In this document: piece after piece, positions 10,801 to 21,162 of the stretch | Position numbering within the stretch: position 1 is the first letter of the stretch | How the letters are laid out: every line of letters starts with the position of its first letter | Source of the DNA: Diplonema papillatum | Taxonomy: Eukaryota > Euglenozoa > Diplonemea > Diplonemida > Diplonemidae | Assembly: GCA_030068145.1 (NCBI GenBank) | Contig: JAPJBO010000967.1 | Span: 18,970 to 82,969, forward strand | Length of the DNA: 64,000 bases | Direction of reading: 5' to 3' | Made by a program: the position numbers and the translations under genes | Notes under the pieces: model-generated | Seen by the model: only the letters and a program-made list of their open reading frames with translations | What the model was told of the DNA's origin: nothing | Databases searched by the model: none

Positions 10801-12059
10801 TAAAAAGTGCCGGGTTGAGCAGTCGCCTGTTGCACGTCATACGCCGGTTCGAAACCTTCATCGAACGCCACATGCGGAGGCCCATGTCCTCTGTAAGAAG
10901 TGCCGGGTTGAGCAGTCGTTTGTTTCGCGTCATATGACGGTGCAAAGTCTTCATCGAACGCCGCAGGCGGAGGCCCATGCCTCCTGTAAGAAGTGCCGGG
11001 TTGAGCAGTCGCCTGTTGCACGTCATACGCCGGTTCGAAGTCTTCATCGAACGCCACATGAGGAGGCCCATGTCCTCTGTATGAAGTGCCGGGTTGAGCA
11101 GTCGTTTGTTTCGCGGCATACGACTGCTCGAAGTCTTCATCGAACGCCGCAGGCGGAGGCCCATGTCCCTTCCTGTATGAAGTGCCAGGTTGAGCAGCTG
11201 CCTGCTTCGCGGTATACGCCAGCAGCGCGGCTGGCGCGACGTTCAACGCGGAGAAGGGGGTCGGCGCTTCGGCCGCTGTCTGGGCGGCGCGCGCTGGGTT
11301 CCGCGGGTCATCGACGACGCACCAGTCCGGGACGGAGGTAACCCCAGAGTATTCGTCGAGTTCGACGGCCAGGCGGAACCCTCCCGCCTTGTCCGGCTCC
11401 CTGCGCAGCACGATGCCGGCGGCCCCCGGCGGCACGACCAGCCCGCCCGCAATGACCGTGTGCGCGGTGATCACCCGCCGCTTGGTGTCGGGACCCAGCG
11501 GGCCGTTGCCCCGGGTCCCCGGAACGACCGCCACCGGCAGGGACGCCGTCGGAACCGGCAGCTTTCGGCAAGCCCCAGCGGTATCAACCTCCCGCGGGGG
11601 GAAAAGGCGGCGGCCCTGGGCCTCGGCACCGGGGGCCAGTCGGGGAGAGCCAGCCGGTGACCCCGGAGACGAGTGTGTGGGGGTGCCGTGTGGGGTCGGC
11701 GAAGGGGGTGGCTGGGGTGGTCTCGGGGGTGAGTTGATGCTGTGCGCGCGATGCGGTGGCGGGTGACACGACGATTTCGTCGGCGACTCAGGCTCCGCCT
11801 CTCCGCGAAGCCTCCGGTAGCTCCTGGGTGACCTGGGGATGGATGGCGGCGGGGCCACTGCATTAACCTGTGTGGAGCCTGTTCGATCGTCTGCGTCCAG
11901 CTCCGCCACCTGTGCAGTCCGCAGGCTTCTGCTGGGTCTCAGCCCGTTCGGCTTCACCAGGCTGCCGGGCGCTGCCGGCGGCGATTCGCGCTCGCCCCAC
12001 TCGACTCCGCCGCCACTCGCGACCGGCTTGTAGAACGCACCATGCGCGAAGAATGCCAT
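4798..12059 (-). CDS. Giant low-complexity repeat protein with His-rich and SDFDLL repeats, probable Cys-rich C-terminal exon
   Basis: Exon 1 is 12059-5067. Its ATG lies in gccATGG context, and the open frame extends a little further upstream without another ATG. It encodes 2331 residues. In order these are: a Pro/Ser-rich N-terminus; a small segment rich in beta-branched residues (VVPPGAAGIVL ... VPDWCVVDD) like an SH3-type barrel; about eight units of the type GTSYRxHGPPxAAFDEDFEPxYD; Asn/Ser/Gly-rich stretches; a long His/Asn/Asp run (about plus-strand 8460-8990); six SDFDLL-type repeats (7125-7705); about twenty GSDGP/LDRASA repeats (5990-7100); and a basic C-terminus. The frame then meets a possible donor (CCG|GTAGTG at 5066). 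A phase-compatible acceptor after a T-rich tract at 5035 opens 78 more codons, 5034-4798, with ten Cys including CTLC, CKYC and CKDC. That would be a very short intron of 32 nt; a longer intron, or no Cys-rich exon, is possible. Function unknown. Composition suggests a disordered scaffold or metal-binding protein. Confidence 0.7.
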
Positions 12060-15000
12060 GGCATTGTTAACCCGTCGATCCTGCCGCGATGCCGCCAACG
12101 CAAAGAGTTGCACGGCGGACGGACGAAGGACCCCTACACCAGCGGGGGGAAATAGTGCGGCTCGCCTGGCCAGGCGGTGCGTGCAAAGGGGGCTTTCTGA
12201 CGCCGCGGTCTTCCTTCTAGGGTGGGGTCGGTGGGTTTCTTTGGTTCGTTCGAGGGGTTTGTTTTCTTCTTTTTTTTTTTTGTGTGTTGCGTTTTCCTGT
12301 GCAGGCGGCGGGGGTCGTTGTTATTGGTGCTGGTTTTTGAGGGATATGGAAACGGTAAGAAATCTTTTTGCGGTGGCCTCCGCTGGTCTGGTAGTCCGCT
12401 ACCTCCGTTCTTTTACACTCGTACTCTTCTCTACTCACTACTGTGCAGGTTTTCCTGTCCAGGTGGCGGGGGGGGTTCGCGTGAGGGTTTTGAGTGCGTG
12501 GTTGAAACGCATCCCTACGGGTCAAGCGCTCCTCCAATTTTCGAACCATTGTCCACGCTTACAGTTCCGGTGGTTTAGAAACAGCTAGTCCGCACCGGAT
12601 GTAAAACATATCGTCACATCGCGTTTCCTGGTAGCCACAACCGCGTGGCGAGCAGACGGGGTGGGGCACGGATACATCGCACTAATGCGAGCGATGAAGG
12701 GCAGTTTTGCGATGCCAACGGAAGTGAACATTCTCAGCTTCGCCCGCGAACATTTCAACATATGTGTGGCATGCTTACCGGAGCTTGGCACTTTTCAGGT
12801 GTCGAGCGTCTGCCTCCAACACGGTGTCAAATTCCAGCCCAATCTGGTACTTGGTGTACGTTATGGTCGCGCCGCACCACGGCACCCCGTGAGGGAAAGA
12901 AAGGGCAGGGCCACCAAGGCAGGTCCGTGTGAGCAACACGAACGCTAACCTCTTGCTCCGGAACCAACGCCTCGAATATGAGAGAGAGAGAGAGACGACT
13001 TAGAGTGCAGGACCATCTCTCCGGGGAGTTTCCGGTCTCCCCACTTCTCTTCGTGCTGCTACGGCGGGCGTAAATTGCTCCGGAACCAACGCCTCGAATA
13101 TGAGCGAGTTAGAGTGCAGGACCATGCAGGACCATCTCTCCGGGGAGTTTCCGGTCTCCTCACTTCTCTTCGTGCTGCTACGGCGGGCGTAAGTTGCTCC
13201 GGAAGCGCGCTGCAGGTTGCGGCTCTGCTACAGTGAGTGGCGGCACCGGAGTTGGTGCCGCAGCGGACGCTCTGGCCGGCGGGTGAGCTCGTCTCGCGGG
13301 GGATCGCCGCCTTGTAACGCTGCGGGCCCTCTTCTTTCTCTCGACTGCGCGGCCCACATGACTTGATGCCCTCGCAGGGTCCCCACGCAGTCATGGGAAA
13401 TACTGCCTCCGTCGCTGACCTGTACACACCCACCTGACGTGACACACCCCTGGGCGCGCGCATCCATGTTTACGGGTCGTATCCAGCGCTGCTGGGGTCA
13501 CAGGATCTTCGCTGGAGCCTACAGCAGACACCAAAGAGGGTTATAGCATGGATAAAAGCGTAGCTCAGTGGTGTAACCCGAGGGAGGAAGCCTCAGGGTA
13601 CCGCAGTCCAACGTTGTCCTGAGGGAGAATGGCAGCCTTTCCACTTTCGCAAGAAGGAAGCTGACCGCCAAACGCGTGTCAACACGAGTCGAGGACTTCT
13701 CAAGTGGGGATATGGTGTGGTAATGGAGCTTGCACTGCAAACGAGTGAAGGCGCCAGCAGCAGGCGAAAACGTGACTCAGTGGGCACGATGGGCCTACGC
13801 AACCCAACAGGATAAGCCACAACGACGGGCGATCTGCAGCCCAACATCCCTTTTCTCGTACGTGCCTGTGAAGAGGACGGCTCTATTGCTCCCGCCTCTT
13901 TTTCGTTTAGAGGTCCACGTGCCCCTCCCGGGGGATCCTTCTGCTCAAAACGTCCCCTTCGGCATCGTCATTTGAAGCCACGCGTGCTCAACAAGAGACG
14001 AAGGGAAAGCCGTCCGGTGGCATTGCATGTACGGAAGGCGAGACAAACTCAAAGAAGAAGAGGAAACGGATGCAAGCATGCCCGCGTTACCGGGACAGGC
14101 CGCTTTCCACGAGAACGCGCTTCAGCTAGGTCGTTCGGTGCCAAGAACGCCGCCAGAGGGGGGCCCTTGAACAGTTACAGCAAAAGGAGGTCGGAGTGAA
14201 ATCGAAGTGCAAACTGTGTGTTTTCTTTCTTTTGAACTGGTTGCGGTGTACGTATCCTGATCCTAAAGGGCGGCCCTCAAACAAAGTACTTGCTCGAGTT
14301 AGTCGGAATGAAGACGGTGTGCAAACGTGTTTTTTCACGCACGGAGTCGTGTGTTGGCGACATACAGAACTGAAGGACGCCTGCCCACGGTAGCAGTCGG
14401 CAACATACGAAGACAAACTTCGTTTGTGCAGCGGAACCTCGTCCGAGGGCAGTCAGAAGGTTCTCCTTCTTCATGCGGCCCCAGCCCCTCCCTCTATACC
14501 ACCCAACAAGCAATGACACGCATCGCACATTGCCGGGCACTAGCGTCCGGCAAGAGCAAGCATGGCACAGCCAGCTACCTGGAAGGTGGGACGAGTGGCA
14601 TCGGTTGAGGACAAAGCCACTTGTGCAGAAGTGGGGAACAACTTTTGAAATGGTGTATCGTCGGGACGACACGAACACACTTTTTTCTACTTTTCCTTTT
14701 TATCCAACCACACCCTGAAGGCTGTGTGGTATCCCACCGTGAAGTCCAGCCGCGTGCAGCACGAGGCTGTCCATGAGCAAAGAAGAAACTCTTAAACCCA
14801 CTGGGGTTTTAAAGACGGTTTTGGGGCAAGTATTGTTTTGAGTCTTTCGGCCGACCGCTGAGGCGATGGGGGGCCTTTTTGTGTGGGTATTTCTTCATGC
14901 GATTCGTGTGCGAAGAGCATATGCACATCGACTTCGCAAACTTGCGACCCCGACGTGAGAGCAACGTCAACCAGAGACTGGCTGTGCGTGTGTACGGAAG

Positions 15001-15204
15001 GCGTGGGTCAAGTGACGGGCAGAGCATCGACTTGCAGCTGTGACGAGTGGGTTCACCACCGCTCCACTTGCGCAGCGCAAAACCAAAGCTGCGACGACCC
15101 GCGACGTGGGTGCGAACAGAAAGACGATTGGACGTGTGTCTGCGCTCCGCCATCACTGCCATGGAAGTAGGAGGCACTGTTCAATACTGCTCATACGACG
15201 AGTG
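12060..15204. other. Intergenic stretch with one local duplication
   Basis: No supported gene. A block of about 120 bases (ttgctccggaaccaacgcct, then gggagtttccggtctcc) occurs twice in tandem between 12950 and 13200, with a short GA run between 12977 and 12994. The remaining reading frames are short and show no domain pattern. Confidence 0.5.
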
Positions 15205-15208
15205 TAAC

Positions 15209-17170
15209 ATGCAGGGTCAAAACCTTGTGTCTTTTTGGTGAATGGCCACCCATTTCTTCCGGAAAAATTGGGTTTTTAAAATTATAGAAATTTGGAACAA
15301 ACACTGCAGTAATTTTTGATGAAGTTTTTTGTTGAACGCTAACGCCCGCCACTAAACCCAGATTTACCTGTGTTTCGTGTGGGCTACAGCACATTTACCT
15401 CCTTTGATCTATCGCAACTGGCAGTCTCCTCAAGCATTTCCTAAAGGGGGGCGAATAATTGTACCTGACAACTATTTGATTTGGGCAAATAAAAAAAATC
15501 TTTTTGGCGGCGAAGAATTGGGGGTGTCGAATAAGAAAAAAGATTTCGGTGCAACCGAAGGAAACAGCATCCCCAGGCAGTGCTGCAAGCGAGGGCACCA
15601 CGGAGCACGGCCAGCGGTGAAGCGAGGGCCTGACGGCTAACGGGGTGCCGGAGCCGAAGCCGCGGCCCCAGGGCCCGCAACCAACGGATCGGGCGCGTGT
15701 CGGAGCAAGCGGGTCGACCGCGGGACCACCGACGAACGGTGAACGTGCGTTAGGGACGGACGGCGCCTGCCCGCGAAAGCGCGGACACAACGACGAGCAA
15801 GCCGGTGGAAGCGACCGAGGCCGCAGCACCGTCAAAGGTGGCGAAGGCAAGGAACATCGGGGAATCGAGATCCCGGCCGCGGGGACAACCCGCGACGGAG
15901 AACAGGAAGTGCGCTGGATCATCTGGTGATTCCTTGAGCTCGTCAAACTGCACAGCGGACGTGAAGCGCACCGGAGACAAACAGTACGCGGGGCAAGAAG
16001 CGACCGAAGCATGGCACAACGCGTGCAAAGAGGTAGCGGCTTGTGCAACTACGTTCCGTTTCAACTTGCCCCTGAACTGCAGATGCCGTGCTGTTAGTGA
16101 CAGTCCGGACCGGAAATAACCCGGACGGAAAAAGTCTGGAACGCTGGAGCATAGCAGTACGTACTCTACGTACTCATACTGCGTGGTGGTGTGTGCATGC
16201 ATACACATACGTTGCTGCTACGTACACCATGTAGATGCTACGTACGCATACGCGCTGCTGCTACGTGCTATTGCTACGTGCTGCTCCATGTTTATTCCGG
16301 ATCAAAATATTTCCGGCCTGGACTTACAGCAGTCCAGAATGTACTTCTGTTTAGGGTAAGTAGAAAGGGCGCGGGGCGACGCCACTGACTTAGACACACG
16401 GGCAAGACGGCGGAAGCTGACCGCCCGCTAGTTCTTCTCGTAGCTAGCCACCGTGATATCCTTCACCGTATCTTACGCGGCAAGCACTTCGGACCCAAGC
16501 GGTACTGCGCAGATTGTAAAGCGTATTGATGTTCGAGGACAACGAAACATCAGGATCGTTTGATGTTTCTTTATGGCCGGGTGCGGTCCGTGCTGTGGTT
16601 TCAGAGTGTAAGTTCACATTTTATGTCTTCAGATCGTGGCTATTCGCGTCGTTCATTCACCGGCCTCGTCTGGTATCTCATACACTCCGCCGAACGTGCG
16701 ATCGAGGACTTCGTCCAGTGCCATCTCTTTGGCTGTCAAGACGGCACCCCCGCCATCCCGGGACCATACCCCCATGCCCCGCCCTTGACGATGGCCTGGC
16801 TGATGAACCGGCATAAGGCCTAGCACAAAGCCAATCCAAGGACTCTCCGCGGAGGGTGATCGAGTTGTGGATGCCGCGCAGTATCGCGTATTGCGAAATG
16901 ACGCAGATCTGCTGGAAACATGGGAGGGCAATTTTTGGGTGCTACCTGACTGTTGTCCGTCGCACGGTTGTCTCTGTCTGGCAAATAATTGGGGGGGTCA
17001 AATAAAAAAAACTTTTTGGCATACAGGTGTCTGTCGAATAAGTACAACTATTCGCCCCCCCCCCTTTACAAAGCAGGTGCTTATACAAAAAAAAAATCCA
17101 ATTCTTTTTTTTGGGGGCCATGGGCTCTGCGGCAGCGTTTAAAAAAGACACAAGGTTTTGACCCTGCATG
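15209..17170 (+). mobile_element. MITE family M, split by nested insertions, target duplication GTAA
   Basis: The left half (15209-15327) and right half (about 17090-17170) of one MITE are flanked by GTAA on both outer sides (15205-15208, 17171-17174). The middle is occupied by a fragment of repeat X (15328-15443 and 17067-17085), which is itself interrupted by a third element (15444-17066). The order of insertion is therefore MITE first, X second, Y last. Confidence 0.8.
15444..17066. mobile_element. Element Y, about 1.62 kb, with inverted ends and TA duplication
   Basis: The left end reads aaggggggcgaataattgta. The right end is its inverted complement with a longer C run (tacaactattcgccccc...ctt). 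Both ends abut TA, and removing the element restores an X-like sequence matching about 19735-19775. TA duplication with inverted ends suits the Tc1/mariner or PIF-like cut-and-paste groups. No intact transposase is seen. Short open stretches (for example minus 15395-16048, and plus about 16390-16530 with a KRYCADCKAY motif) are not recognisable. Confidence 0.65.
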
Positions 17171-17174
17171 GTAA

Positions 17175-18660
17175 ACAGCATGCGTCGGTGTGCGTCAGAG
17201 GGGCAAGAGTGCACGGACCACAATCCGCAGGAAAACAAAGGGGCAGGGTTGCAGCGACCTCTGTCGGTTGGGTAGTCCCTACCTTTCTGGCATTTTGCTC
17301 GATGGCGGACTTTTGCCTGCCGAAGTCCAGCTGGTGCGTCTCCTACGTTCACTATTCTTTTGTTGGGAAAGATACATTCCCTCTGGTGGAAATGGCTTGC
17401 GGAGCGTGACGATAAAATTTCGTTTATTTTTTGGTAGGATTCCGTTGAGTCTTGGTCTAATGTTTAGGCAGGACACTGCCTCTCATGCATGTCTGATGCT
17501 AGCACCAAGTCTTCTTCAGGAGAGGGAGGGGGAGATTGCAAGACGTGCTTGGAATGATGTGTGCTCAACACCGCACTGGTCCCGTCTGCGCCGTGGTTCG
17601 GTCGTAAATTTGTTTCGTTAGTGTGTGGTCGTTTTTAAGATGGATTGTGTCTGCGCTCTCTCTCCCTTAAGGTTGCCGCCCGAGGGAACCGGCTGTGAGC
17701 CGAAACTCGACGCCGGTCTCTCCGGACTGCACCAGGAGAGAACTTCGCGGCGGATCACAAAGCACCCGCCCTGCACGAGGCACGCGCCCAAGACCCGTGC
17801 ACGGCTACCGTAGCACCCTCCATGTTTGCACCTTCCTCGGATGCTACGACTCTTGACTTTCTATGCCGTGTTCTGAAAGCTGTCGAGGGGTTGTAACACT
17901 ATCCGTTCGTAGTACGCTTTGCAATTGTGTTCTTGCAATATCTAGCCGAATGGCGGGTGGCGGATTTCCGCGCTCGTGCGCAAGACACAATTATGCTGCT
18001 TTTGTAGTGCAAGCCGAACCCGGTCGGGAAAGGGCTTCAAAGTAGTTGGGAAAACACGTTCCCCTTCCCCGCGTTCTGCGTGTGGGGTTTCCACCGGGTA
18101 ACTGCCGCAGCAGCCGCAGATACGTCCTTCGCCCTTGGCTCACTTTCGCTTGGTGTCGCTGCTCACCTACCAGTGTGTTCCTGGCTGTTGCCCTAAATTT
18201 TGTTGCATTAGTGTGATTGCCAGGCCTTCGACTACCCTGAGCAACGCACTACGCACACTCCGTGTCTACATTACAGCAGATGGAACGCGGTTGTTCCGCC
18301 GCCGCGGGGGCGGCCTACGAGTGGGTATCGTTGTGGCCTCCCGGCCGGAGCAATCGTTGGAGGACTCCTCGCTCGTTGGGTCCTTTAAGCCACGGACACA
18401 GAAGGCGGACCATCGTCAGCGCGGGAGGGGGGGTCTCTCTTCAACTCCCCTCCCGAAAAACTGTATTGTTCGGGCGGCTTTATTTGCAGACCCATGTTCT
18501 TTATGCGGCATGGTATCGGGAATTGTATCTTCGTGGCACAAGTAGTGCAGTCGAGTGGTCTAGCTTGGTTTGCCGTTTACCTTTCTTGGTAGCAAGCACA
18601 CGAGTGCGAGGTTTGAGGGCAGCAACGCGGCCGGTCCAAAATAAGCCCGAGGTCAGGGGA
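17175..18660. other. Intergenic stretch, nothing recognised
   Basis: No coding frame with a recognisable domain. Around 17515-17570 a short block (ttgcaagacgtgcttggaat) is related to 37420-37450. Confidence 0.45.
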
Positions 18661-18664
18661 ATGG

Positions 18665-18960
18665 CTTCTATATCCACATTTGGGCTGTCAGTCCAAATTT
18701 GGAAAAGCCGGCGGGGAAAAAGAAGAAAGAAAATGGCACTGCACCATCACCCAGGCTCCCCGGCAGAGGTGGCCAATGTGCAATCCGAGGCACTCAGGGC
18801 CCAGCGTTGTCGTGAAGATACGTCGCGTCGCGCTGTGTTGAGCCCATTCCTGAGTGAGGACGCAAAAAGCCGTTAGCGGTCCAAATTTGGAAAATGGGCC
18901 GGAGACCAAGCGAATGCCCTGCCCGAGGTAAGAAGTTCTGTTAAGCACCGCTGGAAGTCG
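18665..18960. repeat. Dispersed repeat S, copy 2
   Basis: Inverted relative to the copies at 245-770 and 29440-29710, with the same ends: the hairpin near tttgggctgtcagtccaaat and the block aaatttggaaaatgggccgg. Confidence 0.75.
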
Positions 18961-19499
18961 GCGGACGGCTTGACGAAGTCCCTGGAAGGAGTCCTGGCTA
19001 GGGGGAAGCGATAGATTTTCCGACTCCCGCGGTCGTGAGCAGCACAAGTCTACTCAACTGTTCCCACTCAGGATTTAGGCACATTCGCGGGAGAAAAGCC
19101 TAACGGCGGTGTGATGATAATCACGGCGCCGTTCTGCGCGGCTTTTCTTGCCCCATCTTGGATTTGATACACCTACACCCTTCCTTTTCCTCGCCCGTCC
19201 GATTCCGTTGAAGATCTGTTTCCGCCTCACGGTCTTCACTTTTCCCTCGTGTTTTCAGTCTGGGAACTTAGACCGGAGGGAACCACCTGGCCGCGCCTTC
19301 TTTTTACCACTAACGATCTTGCAAGTTGCCTTTCATTGTGCAGGCTAAAAAGACGCGGGCGCGCGTTTCATCAGAATTCCTCACCTGAAAATGACACAGG
19401 GTACATACAAGTGGGAAAACGGTCAACCGGCACGCACGCGCCCGTCTTTAATTCCAAAGCATGGAAACGGAAACGGGCACGGAGACGTCTCCTTAGTTC

Positions 19500-19790
19500 C
19501 GCACTTCCAGGTGAACAAGAAATACTCGAGGGGCTGCCTTGTGCTTACTTCGAAGGAGGCAAGAGGGGGAGAAACAATACAACTGCAAAGTGGGTCTTGT
19601 GTTGTTGAACGCTTACGCCCGCCACTGAACCCAGACTTACCAGCGGTTCGTGTAGGCTCCAGCACGTTGGCCTCCTTTGAGATTGGAATAGTGTTTCTCC
19701 TTTGAGATTTCGCAACGGGCAGCCTCCTCAAGCACTTCGTACAACGCAGGTGCTCATACAAATAATAAGAGAGAGAGAGAACTCCTTCTT
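19500..19790. repeat. Dispersed repeat X, copy 1
   Basis: It runs from aaatactcgaggggctgcct through gaacgcttacgcccgccact to caacgcaggtgctcatacaa. Partial copies are at 15328-15443 plus 17067-17085 (split by element Y), 20238-20395, and 51915-52005, where the repeat directly precedes a broken RT-RNase H sequence. That last position suggests X is the terminal part of a retroelement; this is inference. Confidence 0.7.
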
Positions 19791-21127
19791 CTCGTCCTTC
19801 GGCGGGGCCTTGGCGGGCTTCCTGCTGAAGAGGTTGAACATCCGCCTCGGCTGCGACTCGGACCTGTCGGCAGCTGTTGCCGCGGCTGCGACGGGGCGTG
19901 GAGACGATGTGGTTCGGACAACCCTCGATATCGGCGACAAAGAAGCAGCTATCGAACGATGGACGAGCAGCCGAAGGAGAAGCGAAGCCTCCAAGCGCGC
20001 GCCTGAACGCGACGATCAAAACGGGCTGAAGAGGCGAAAGCATGACACATCACGTGCAGAATATCGCCACAGATTCTTTGATTGGTGAACCCAACCAAGG
20101 TTGACAGTGCCAGAAAAGACGTTTTCTCGAGAAAGGCTCATATCTCGTTCTTTTGGGCGTGCTGGGCGCCTCCGACGGCGCGTCGTCGTGGTTGGGCTCC
20201 TTCTTCTCGTCCTTCGGCGGGGCCTTGGCGGGCTTTCGCCACTGAACCCAGAAATACCAGCGGTTCGTGTAGGCTCCAGCACGTTGGCCTCCTTTGAGAT
20301 TGGAATAGTGTTTCTCCTTTGAGATTTCGCAACTGGCAGCCTCCTCAAGTACTTCGTACAACGCAGGTGCTCATACAAATAATAAGAGAGAGAGAGAACT
20401 CCTTCTTCTCGTCCTTCGGCGGGCCTTGGCGGGCTTTCTGCTGAAGAGGTTGAACATCCGCCTCGGCTGCGACTCGGACCTGTCGGCAGCATTTGCCGCC
20501 GCTGCCGCGGGAGGCGGCGGGGCGTGCGAATGCGCCGGAGACACTGTGGTTTCGGACAAGTCGATATCAGCGACAAACAAGCTATCGAACGCTGGACGAG
20601 CACCCGAAGGAGAAGCGAAGCCTCCAAGCGCGCGCTTGAACGCGCGATCAAGACGAGAGGCGGAAGCATGACACATCACGTGCGAAGAGGCCGGCAGTGC
20701 AGAATATTGCCACAGATTCTTTGATTCTAACTCAAACAAGATTGTTAACTAAGTAGTGCCAGAAAAGACGTATTCTGGCACTAAGAAGGCTCATATCTCG
20801 TTCTTGGGCGTGCTGGGCGCCTCCGATCGCGCGTCGTCGTGGTTGGGCTCCTTCTTCTCGTCCTTCGGCGGGGCCTTGGAAGGCTTCCTGCTGAAGAGAC
20901 TGAACATCCGCCTCGGCTGCGACTCGGACCTGTCGGCAGCATTTGCCGCGGCTGCCGCGGGAGGCGGCGGGGCGTGCGAATGCGCCGAGACAATGTGGTT
21001 TCGGACAACGCGCGATCAAGACGAGAGGCGAAAGCATGACACATCACGTGCGAAGAGGCCGGCAGGGCAGAATATCGCCACAGATTCTTTGATTCTAACC
21101 CAAACAAGATTGCTATTAACAATGTTC
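19790..21127 (-). pseudogene. Decayed tandem copies of the last exon of the giant coiled-coil gene
   Basis: The 3' part of exon 3 (codons for PPPPAAAATNAADRSESQPRRMFNLF and beyond) reappears in the same orientation at about 19790-19925, 20140-20237, 20400-20545 and 20790-21000. Each copy is followed by variants of the same 3' flank (gcgaaagcatgacacatcac, then gccacagattctttgattct). Copies carry indels and frameshifts (for example QPRRMF and SQPRRMFNLFSRKPAKA in different contexts). Two copies begin right after an X-repeat fragment and a short GA run. None retains the upstream coiled-coil codons of exon 3. Confidence 0.8.
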
Positions 21128-21153
21128 GTGCCAGAAAAGACTTTTTCTGGCAC
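21128..21153 (-). terminator. Perfect 11-bp stem-loop just past the stop codon of the giant gene
   Basis: gtgccagaaaa and ttttctggcac pair perfectly around a four-base loop, ten bases downstream of the TGA at 21163-21165. A diverged copy with a nine-base stem is at 20756-20782, below the next exon copy. It may be a 3' processing or stability hairpin. The position and symmetry are seen; the role is inferred. Confidence 0.5.
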
Positions 21154-21162
21154 TAAGAAGGC

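Noticed and set aside
15395..16048. 217-codon minus frame as a transposase of element Y
   Set aside because: Arg/Pro/Ser-rich without any DDE-like spacing. It also runs across the left end of Y into repeat X.
18262..18876. 204-codon plus frame
   Set aside because: It runs into dispersed repeat S and shows no domain pattern.
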